Shown piece after piece: positions 57,683 through 64,000 of a DNA stretch of 64,000 nt (position 1 is its first letter; each line of letters opens with the position of its first letter). The translations under genes were made by a program, and so were the position numbers. Source of the DNA: Tenacibaculum dicentrarchi. Its GTDB lineage: Bacteria; Bacteroidota; Bacteroidia; Flavobacteriales; Flavobacteriaceae. The stretch is taken from positions 1-64,000 of the forward strand of contig NZ_OESZ01000002.1 of assembly GCF_900239345.1 (NCBI RefSeq). The letters run 5' to 3'. The notes beneath the pieces are model-generated. The model saw only the letters and a list, made by a program, of their open reading frames with translations, was not told the origin of the DNA and did not search any database.

Positions 57683-59738
57683 AAAAAACATCGCTAACAT
57701 ACAGTTAAATTTAAACGAAAAACAATCCGTTGACCACAAAAAACATGAAGATTTTGTAGCGGGTACTGCTCCAAATCTGCGAGGTCCTTACGCTACAATG
57801 TATGTTAATAAACCTTGGACGATTCGTCAGTATGCAGGGTTTTCTACTGCACAAGAAAGCAATGCTTTTTACAGAAAAAACTTAGCGGCAGGTCAAAAAG
57901 GACTTTCTGTAGCTTTTGATTTAGCAACACATCGTGGTTACGATTCAGATCATCAGCGTGTGCAAGGTGATGTTGGTAAAGCAGGTGTAGCTATTGATTC
58001 GGTTGAAGATATGAAAATACTATTCGACCAAATTCCGTTAGATAAAATGTCTGTTTCCATGACTATGAATGGTGCAGTTTTGCCCATTTTAGCCTTTTAT
58101 ATTGTTGCTGCCGAAGAGCAAGGTGTAGCTCCTGAATTATTATCAGGAACTATTCAAAATGATATTTTAAAGGAATTTATGGTGCGTAATACATACATTT
58201 ATCCACCAACCCCTTCCATGAAAATTATTGCTGACATTTTTAAATATACGGCTAAAAAAATGCCTAAATATAATTCCATTTCTATTTCTGGCTATCACAT
58301 GCAAGAAGCAGGTGCTACCCCCGAAATTGAATTAGCTTACACACTTGCCGATGGTTTAGAGTATCTTAGAAAAGGGCTTTCCGTAGGAATGGATATTGAT
58401 ACTTTTGCTCCTAGACTGTCTTTTTTCTGGGGAATTGGCATGAATCATTTTACAGAAATTGCAAAAATGCGTGCAGGAAGAATGTTGTGGGCTAAAATAG
58501 TACAACAATTTAATCCTAAAAACCCGAAATCATTAGCTTTACGAGCACATTGCCAAACAAGTGGATGGTCATTAACTGCGCAAGATCCTTTTAATAACGT
58601 AGCACGCACCACTATTGAGGCAATGGCAGCTGTATTTGGCGGCACACAAAGTTTACACACCAATGCCTTAGATGAAGCGATGGCTTTACCTACCGATTTT
58701 TCGGCACGTATTGCTCGTAATACCCAACTATATTTACAAGAAGAAACACATATTACCAAAACAGTCGATCCTTGGGCGGGAAGTTATCATTTAGAACAAT
58801 TAACCCAAGATATTAGCAATAAAGCATGGGAATTAATTCAAGAAATTGAAGCTTTCGGTGGTATGACAAAAGCCATTGAAAAAGGAATTCCTAAAATGCG
58901 TATTGAACAAGCAGCAGCTAAAAAACAAGCACGAATTGACAGTGGTCAAGATGTAATTATAGGTGTTAATAAATACCCCTTAACTAAAGAAACTTCAATT
59001 GCTATTTTAGAGGTTGATAACCAAGCGGTACGTTTATCTCAAATAAAAAGATTAAACGACATCAAAAGTAAAAGAGATAACGATCGTGTTCAAAAATCGT
59101 TGACTAATTTAACCAACTGTGCCATATCAAATAAAGGAAACCTATTAGACTTAGCCATAAAAGCGGCAAGAAACAGGGCTACTTTAGGAGAAATCTCAAC
59201 AGCTTTAGAACGTGTTTTTAAACGACATAAAGCAATACCTAAAACTATTTCGGGAGTCTATGCTGACGAAATTAAAACCGATAAAACATTTAGAGAGGCC
59301 GCTAAATTAGTTTCTAAATTCATAAAAACACAAGCCGTAAAACCCCGAATAATGCTAACTAAATTAGGGCAAGACGGGCATGATAGAGGCATAAAAATAG
59401 TCGCTACCGCTTTTACTGACTTAGGTTTTGAAGTATTTATTACTCCCTTATTTCAAACACCTGAAGAAGCTAGTAAACAAGCTATTGAAAACAATGTTCA
59501 TATTTTAGGCGTTTCTTCATTAGCTGCGGGGCATAAAACTTTAGTTCCACAAGTAATTAAAGCATTACAAAAACACGATTCTGAAAATATTATGGTCGTT
59601 GTTGGTGGTGTAATTCCTACAAAAGATTATCCATTTTTATTTGACACGGGGGCTGTTGGTGTTTTTGGTCCTGGAACCAAAATTGCACAAGCAGCCATTG
59701 ATATTTTAACTATTTTAATTGATCGCACAGAAGCGTAA
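57675..59738 (+). CDS. mutB: Methylmalonyl-CoA mutase large (alpha) subunit
   Basis: 687 residues with the catalytic TIM barrel (about 30-540: [51 protein letters not shown] in parts) and a C-terminal cobalamin-binding Rossmann domain (about 550-687). The latter has the DxHxxG cobalt-ligand motif GQDGHDRG near 565-572 and later VVVGGVIP. All expected elements are present. Used for propionate or odd-chain and branched-chain amino acid breakdown. No cobalamin riboswitch is visible before the operon. Confidence 0.97.
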   Translation: MSRKNIANIQLNLNEKQSVDHKKHEDFVAGTAPNLRGPYATMYVNKPWTIRQYAGFSTAQESNAFYRKNLAAGQKGLSVAFDLATHRGYDSDHQRVQGDVGKAGVAIDSVEDMKILFDQIPLDKMSVSMTMNGAVLPILAFYIVAAEEQGVAPELLSGTIQNDILKEFMVRNTYIYPPTPSMKIIADIFKYTAKKMPKYNSISISGYHMQEAGATPEIELAYTLADGLEYLRKGLSVGMDIDTFAPRLSFFWGIGMNHFTEIAKMRAGRMLWAKIVQQFNPKNPKSLALRAHCQTSGWSLTAQDPFNNVARTTIEAMAAVFGGTQSLHTNALDEAMALPTDFSARIARNTQLYLQEETHITKTVDPWAGSYHLEQLTQDISNKAWELIQEIEAFGGMTKAIEKGIPKMRIEQAAAKKQARIDSGQDVIIGVNKYPLTKETSIAILEVDNQAVRLSQIKRLNDIKSKRDNDRVQKSLTNLTNCAISNKGNLLDLAIKAARNRATLGEISTALERVFKRHKAIPKTISGVYADEIKTDKTFREAAKLVSKFIKTQAVKPRIMLTKLGQDGHDRGIKIVATAFTDLGFEVFITPLFQTPEEASKQAIENNVHILGVSSLAAGHKTLVPQVIKALQKHDSENIMVVVGGVIPTKDYPFLFDTGAVGVFGPGTKIAQAAIDILTILIDRTEA

Positions 59739-59743
59739 AAGTT

Positions 59744-60622
59744 ATGAAAATACAGTTTATTGACAGAAAATCAGGAAATAAAATTACAGAAACACCTCCA
59801 GGTGAAGGTTTTTTAAAATTATTATATCATAATCCGTTTGGTAAAATGGCGCTTTTACCAATTGCAAAACGCAAATTTTTATCTTCTTGGTATGGCAAAC
59901 TAATGAACAAACCCAATTCGGTTACTAAAATTGATGGTTTTGTAAAGGATTTATCTATCGACATGAATGAAGCCCAAAAACCAATAGAAGATTATGTTTC
60001 TTTTAATGATTTTTTCTATAGAAAACTAAAACGAGGCGCACGTCCTATTGAAAATGGATTTGTTTCGCCTGGCGATGGAAAAATGTTGGCTTTTGAAAAT
60101 ATCGCTGATATTGATAATTTCTTTATAAAAGGACGACAATTTACACTAAAAGAGTTTTTAGCCGATGATGCTTTAGCCGAAAAACACAAAAATTCATCGT
60201 TAATTATTTTACGATTAGCTCCTAACGATTATCATCGTTATCATTTTCCGTTTAAAGGAACACCTTCAAAAATGACTAAAATAAAAGGTAGTTATTTTTC
60301 CGTTTCACCCTATGCCCTAGCCGCTAATTTTACCAAAGTTTTTTGTGAAAACAAGCGAGAGTACTGTATTTTATCATCCCAAGTAAAAGGCGATATTATT
60401 GTAGCCCCTGTTGGTGCTACAATGGTTGGAAGTATTATAGAAACCTATACAGCTAATCTACCTGTAAAAAAAGGAGATGAAATGGGTTATTTTGCTTTTG
60501 GAGGCTCAACGATTGTTTTAATTGTTGATAAAAAAAATATTAAAATAGATGCAGATATTTTAAAAAACACTAAAAATCGTATTGAAACCTTTGTTAAAAT
60601 GGGTGAAAAAATAGGCTTATAA
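59744..60622 (+). CDS. psd: Phosphatidylserine decarboxylase proenzyme
   Basis: 292 residues. A pyruvoyl enzyme making phosphatidylethanolamine from phosphatidylserine. The self-cleavage site is GGST near the C-terminus (S255 becomes the pyruvoyl group), with the catalytic histidine segments NDYHRYHFPFKG and FVSPGDGK. The motif here is GGST rather than the LGST of E. coli, as in many larger family members. It follows mutB after 5 bp and so belongs to the same operon, although the function is unrelated to propionate metabolism. Confidence 0.94.
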   Translation: MKIQFIDRKSGNKITETPPGEGFLKLLYHNPFGKMALLPIAKRKFLSSWYGKLMNKPNSVTKIDGFVKDLSIDMNEAQKPIEDYVSFNDFFYRKLKRGARPIENGFVSPGDGKMLAFENIADIDNFFIKGRQFTLKEFLADDALAEKHKNSSLIILRLAPNDYHRYHFPFKGTPSKMTKIKGSYFSVSPYALAANFTKVFCENKREYCILSSQVKGDIIVAPVGATMVGSIIETYTANLPVKKGDEMGYFAFGGSTIVLIVDKKNIKIDADILKNTKNRIETFVKMGEKIGL

Positions 60623-60728
60623 TTGCTTTTATTTTAACTTTTTCTTTGTTTAAAAATGATTAAAATCTTAAACGTATTAACGCATTAATATGTAAATTTG
60701 CCATGTTTTACACATAGCAGATTTACAA

Positions 60729-63700
60729 ATGAAAAAAATCTTTGACATTCTTTACTCTACCCGCTTAACAGCCGTATTATTCTTCATTTTCGCAATAGCA
60801 ATGGGAGTTGCAACCTTTATAGAAAATGATTTTGGAACACAAACTTCTAAAGCCCTGGTATATAATGCCTGGTGGTTTGAGTTAATTCAAGTATTTTTCG
60901 TGGTTAATTTCTTTGGAAATATCTTCAGGTATCGATTATACAAAAAAGAAAAATGGTCGGTATTGTTATTTCACGTAGCCTTTTTATTGATTTTAATTGG
61001 CGCAGGAATTACCCGTTATATTAGTTATGAAGGATTAATGATTATTGATGAAGGAGAAACTACCAATACTTTTTTATCTGATATTAATTATTTAAACGTA
61101 GTTATTGATAATAACGAATTTCAAAAAGAAACAAATAACAAGCTATTACTAACTGCTTTAGGAAATAATTCGGCAAGTTTTACCGAGTATTTTCAGCCAA
61201 AAAAAGATGGTGAAAATCATAAAATAACATTTAATTTAGTCGATTATATTCCTTGGGCTGAAGAAAAATTGGTTGAAGATAAAAATGGTACTGAGCATCT
61301 TTTATTTGTAGAGAGTTCTAGCGGAAGCAGACACGAGCACTATATTAAACGTGGTACAATTGAAAACATTCATAATATTTTAGTTGGTTTTGATGCTAAA
61401 TCAGAGGACACAAATATTAATATTTTTAAACAAAACGATACCTTAAAAATACAAACCAAATCGGCAGGTAGTTATCAAGTAATGGCAACCCAACGCAAAG
61501 GATTGGTTAAAAAAGATAGTATTCAGAATTTTAACCTTCGATCTTTATACCAAATTTCGGGGCTTCCTTTTGTAGTTCCTCAGCCTGCTGTTAAAGGAGA
61601 AATGAAAATCCTTAGAGGTGAAAAAAATGACCAAAAATTTGACATGGTTGTTTTTGACGTTACTTTTAATAACAAAACAGAACGTGTAAAATTAACCGGT
61701 GGTAGCTTTAATGTTGAAGGAAAAAAACAATTTAGTATTGATGGCTTAAATTTTAGAGCTTGGTACGGTGCAAAGCAACGCAAAACACCTTTTAGTGTTA
61801 AATTAAATGACTTTCAATTACAAAAATACCCTGGCTCAGAAAATGCCGCTTCTTTTGCTAGTGAAGTAACGGTTATCGACAAGGAAGAAACATTTGATTA
61901 TCGAATTTTTATGAACAATATTTTAGATTATAAAGGCTATAAATTATTTCAATCTAGCTATAAAATTGAAGGAGATAAAGAACAAACTCACTTATCTGTA
62001 AACCATGATTATATGGGTACTTTAGTTACTTATATAGGTTATTTTTTATTATTTTTTGGTTTAATTGCCTCATTGTTTGTTAAAAATACTCGTTTTGATT
62101 ATTTGAAAAAATCATTAATTAAAATTAGAACAAAAAAAGCGACCCTTACAATCTTATTTTTAGCAAGTAGTTTTTTAAGTTTTTCACAGCATCAAGAGCA
62201 ACAACATCAACAAGCTAAAAAATTATCAGAAAACGAAATTGAAACGGTTTTAAAAAAATCGGTTGTAAACAAAGAACACGCTGCTTTATTTAGTGAATTG
62301 GTAATACAAGATACAGGTGGACGTATGAAGCCCGCACATACTTTTGCTTCAGAATTGGTTCGAAAAGTAGCCCATACCAACAACTTTAAAGACCTAACAC
62401 CAAGTCAAATTTTAGTTTCTATTACCGAGTCGCCAATGTTTTGGTTAAATGTTCCTTTTATTTATCTAGAGAAAGGAAATACCAAAATTCGTGAAATATT
62501 AGGCGTTAAAAAAGAGGCTAAATACGCTTGTTTTGTAGATTTTTATGATAAAAACGGAACTTCTAAAATTAGTAATCTTGTTATTGAAGCACAAAAAAAA
62601 CAAATTCAAAGTAAATTTGAAAAAGATGTTATAAAAATAGAACATCGTGTTTGGTTGTTATCGCAAGCATTGGGTGGTGGAATTTTAAAAATTTTCCCTA
62701 TTCCTAATGATGAACAACATAAATGGGTATCGCAACCTGAAACTTCACAAGCAAATTTTAAAGGAACAGATTCTGTTTTTGTAAGACAATCATTGCCTGT
62801 ATATTTTCAATTATTACAAGAAGCTAAAAAAACAGGAAATTACGCAGAAACCAATAAAATTTTAGATGGAATTAAAAAATTCCAACGAAAATTTGGTAAA
62901 GAAGTTATTCCTTCTGAAAATAAAATAAGCCTAGAAATAGCCTATAATAAAACCAATATATTTGTAAAATTATCTAAATACTACGGATTTATTAGTTTTT
63001 TAATGCTTGTTTTTGTCTTTTTTCAAATATTTAACAACAAGCCTTGGATAAATTACGTTATAAAAATCTTAATTGGTATTGTTATTATCCTTTTTATACT
63101 GCATATTTTAGGGCTAGCTTCTCGCTGGCAAATTAGTGGAAATGCCCCTTGGAGTAACGCTTATGAATCAATTATATTTGTAGGACTTGCAACCATGTTA
63201 TTTGGTTTATTATTAGGAAAAAAATCAGCATTAACAATTACTGCTACCACATTTTTAACATCTATTATTTTATTTTTTGCGCATCAAAACTGGTTAGATC
63301 CTGAAATTGCTAATTTAGTACCCGTATTAAATTCTTGGTGGCTATATGTTCATGTATCAATTATTGTAGCAAGTTACGGACCTTTTGCTTTAGGGATGAT
63401 TTTAGGTATTTTCTCTTTATTTTTAATCATTTTCACCAATAAAAAGAATAAAAAGAAAATGGATATTCACCTAAAAGAACTTACCGTAATTAACGAAATG
63501 GCAGTAACTGTTGGTTTAATTATGCTGGTAATCGGAAATTTTTTAGGAGGTATGTGGGCTAATGAAAGTTGGGGGCGTTACTGGGGCTGGGATCCGAAAG
63601 AAACTTGGGCGTTAATATCAATTATGATTTATTCTTTTGTACTACACATGCGTTTAATTCCTGGATTAAGATCAAGATATACCTTTAATTTATGGTCAAT

Positions 63701-63881
63701 AATGGCTTTCGCCTCTATTATGATGACCTATTTTGGTGTTAATTTTTATTTATCAGGGCTGCATTCTTACGCTAGTGGCGACAAAGTAATTACCCCTAAC
63801 TCTATTTATTATTCAATTGCTTTTGTTGTAATAATAGGCTCTTTAGCATGGGTTAAATATAAAAAGTTTTATAAAAAATAA
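60729..63881 (+). CDS. ccsBA: Cytochrome c biogenesis protein CcsBA (ResB-CcsA fusion)
   Basis: 1050 residues. The N-terminal ResB/CcsB-like part (about 1-460) has helices near 10-30, 45-62 and 75-92, a large periplasmic domain and a fourth helix near 430-450. A linker with a signal-like hydrophobic segment (about 468-485) leads to a long periplasmic region. CcsA follows (about 750-1050) with many helices and the haem-handling tryptophan-rich WWD-type motif GRYWGWDPKETW near 948-959. Potential haem-ligand histidines are in WWLYVHV, FVLHMR and GLHSYASG. System II synthetase exports haem and attaches it to apocytochromes c. Confidence 0.94.
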   Translation: MKKIFDILYSTRLTAVLFFIFAIAMGVATFIENDFGTQTSKALVYNAWWFELIQVFFVVNFFGNIFRYRLYKKEKWSVLLFHVAFLLILIGAGITRYISYEGLMIIDEGETTNTFLSDINYLNVVIDNNEFQKETNNKLLLTALGNNSASFTEYFQPKKDGENHKITFNLVDYIPWAEEKLVEDKNGTEHLLFVESSSGSRHEHYIKRGTIENIHNILVGFDAKSEDTNINIFKQNDTLKIQTKSAGSYQVMATQRKGLVKKDSIQNFNLRSLYQISGLPFVVPQPAVKGEMKILRGEKNDQKFDMVVFDVTFNNKTERVKLTGGSFNVEGKKQFSIDGLNFRAWYGAKQRKTPFSVKLNDFQLQKYPGSENAASFASEVTVIDKEETFDYRIFMNNILDYKGYKLFQSSYKIEGDKEQTHLSVNHDYMGTLVTYIGYFLLFFGLIASLFVKNTRFDYLKKSLIKIRTKKATLTILFLASSFLSFSQHQEQQHQQAKKLSENEIETVLKKSVVNKEHAALFSELVIQDTGGRMKPAHTFASELVRKVAHTNNFKDLTPSQILVSITESPMFWLNVPFIYLEKGNTKIREILGVKKEAKYACFVDFYDKNGTSKISNLVIEAQKKQIQSKFEKDVIKIEHRVWLLSQALGGGILKIFPIPNDEQHKWVSQPETSQANFKGTDSVFVRQSLPVYFQLLQEAKKTGNYAETNKILDGIKKFQRKFGKEVIPSENKISLEIAYNKTNIFVKLSKYYGFISFLMLVFVFFQIFNNKPWINYVIKILIGIVIILFILHILGLASRWQISGNAPWSNAYESIIFVGLATMLFGLLLGKKSALTITATTFLTSIILFFAHQNWLDPEIANLVPVLNSWWLYVHVSIIVASYGPFALGMILGIFSLFLIIFTNKKNKKKMDIHLKELTVINEMAVTVGLIMLVIGNFLGGMWANESWGRYWGWDPKETWALISIMIYSFVLHMRLIPGLRSRYTFNLWSIMAFASIMMTYFGVNFYLSGLHSYASGDKVITPNSIYYSIAFVVIIGSLAWVKYKKFYKK

Positions 63882-63943
63882 AGCAACAATTATTTTAACA
63901 GAAAAAATGTACTTTTACAAATTAATAAAAAACAAAAATTAAA

Positions 63944-64000
63944 ATGTTTAATAAAAATATAAAATTAATTATAGCAGGTGTAATCAGTTTATGGGCTATT
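63944..64000 (+). CDS. Start of an unidentified gene (truncated by window edge)
   Basis: An ATG at 63944 opens 19 codons (MFNKNIKLIIAGVISLWAI), a basic start followed by a hydrophobic stretch that could be a signal peptide or membrane anchor. It is 62 bp after ccsBA on the same strand. The frame runs off the right edge, so no product can be named. Confidence 0.45.
   Translation, partial: MFNKNIKLIIAGVISLWAI

Noticed and set aside
1-64000. CRISPR array, restriction or other defence system, prophage
   Set aside because: No regularly spaced repeats with unique spacers, no Cas, nuclease-methylase, integrase or structural phage genes were found. The content is housekeeping and envelope functions.

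Overview
The window looks like an ordinary chromosomal stretch of a very AT-rich marine-type Flavobacteriaceae (Bacteroidota). A position near Tenacibaculum or Polaribacter is my inference from gene style and synteny, not something proven here. Supporting signs are a gldI gliding-motility gene, a secreted multi-domain protein with calcium-binding aspartate repeats, bacillithiol synthesis (BshB1), a fused cytochrome c maturation protein (CcsBA), a Rho factor with a long disordered insert, absence of Shine-Dalgarno sites, and several promoters of the Bacteroidota type (TTTG near -33, TAnnTTTG near -7, 19-20 bp apart). There is no rRNA, CRISPR array, transposase, integrase or phage gene.

Layout. 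1-4.1 kb: the N-terminal 1366 codons of a huge secreted protein on the minus strand, running off the left edge. 4.6-5.1 kb: three tandem identical tRNA-Gly(UCC) genes. 5.4-10 kb: rhomboid protease, LpxL-type acyltransferase, tRNA-His, bshB1, a DUF2520/KdsC-like pair and a DUF2147 protein. 10-15.2 kb: an unknown gene, a PAP2 phosphatase and a minus-strand envelope-folding cluster (DHH phosphoesterase, gldI, FKBP lipoprotein, cyclophilin-FKBP fusion). 15.2-20.3 kb: PhoD-like phosphatase, ndk, HAD phosphatase, DUF2141, then pdxH-sixA-ppx. 20.4-22.5 kb: an OmpA-family protein built from two 23-residue repeat arrays. 22.7-29.2 kb: DUF389 membrane protein, C1 peptidase, TonB-dependent receptor, M14 peptidase. 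29.4-36.8 kb: divergent lysE/lysR pair, trxB, tRNA-Pro, yjbR, folate cyclo-ligase, rho, DUF4293. 37-40.5 kb: a LuxR-type response regulator, a lipoprotein and a TPR histidine kinase behind a striking double palindrome. 40.5-48.9 kb: phosphoesterase, truA-ABC exporter, repeat lipoprotein, cdaA-folP, DUF1599-BT_3928-crcB-crotonase. 49.4-53.8 kb: oleate hydratase with an AraC regulator, DoxX, DUF1684. 54-64 kb: a small unknown gene, tRNA-Thr, udk-ftsB/divIC-mutA-mutB-psd and ccsBA.

The genes are mostly housekeeping. The structure least explained by genes is intergenic: (i) five copies of a ~90-bp element (family A) with possible pseudoknot pairing, two copies of a relative (family B) with the same core but different ends, and a palindromic TTCTCGATAC/ACTCGAA element (family C); (ii) a twin TTAGGGTTAACCCTAA palindrome spaced exactly 21 bp just upstream of the response-regulator promoter; (iii) reiterated TATCC boxes upstream of oleate hydratase next to an AraC gene; (iv) a T-N11-A palindrome at the lysR start; (v) a heptamer microsatellite between gldI and the FKBP gene.

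All work was by reading the sequence. Family names come from motif recognition and no database was searched.
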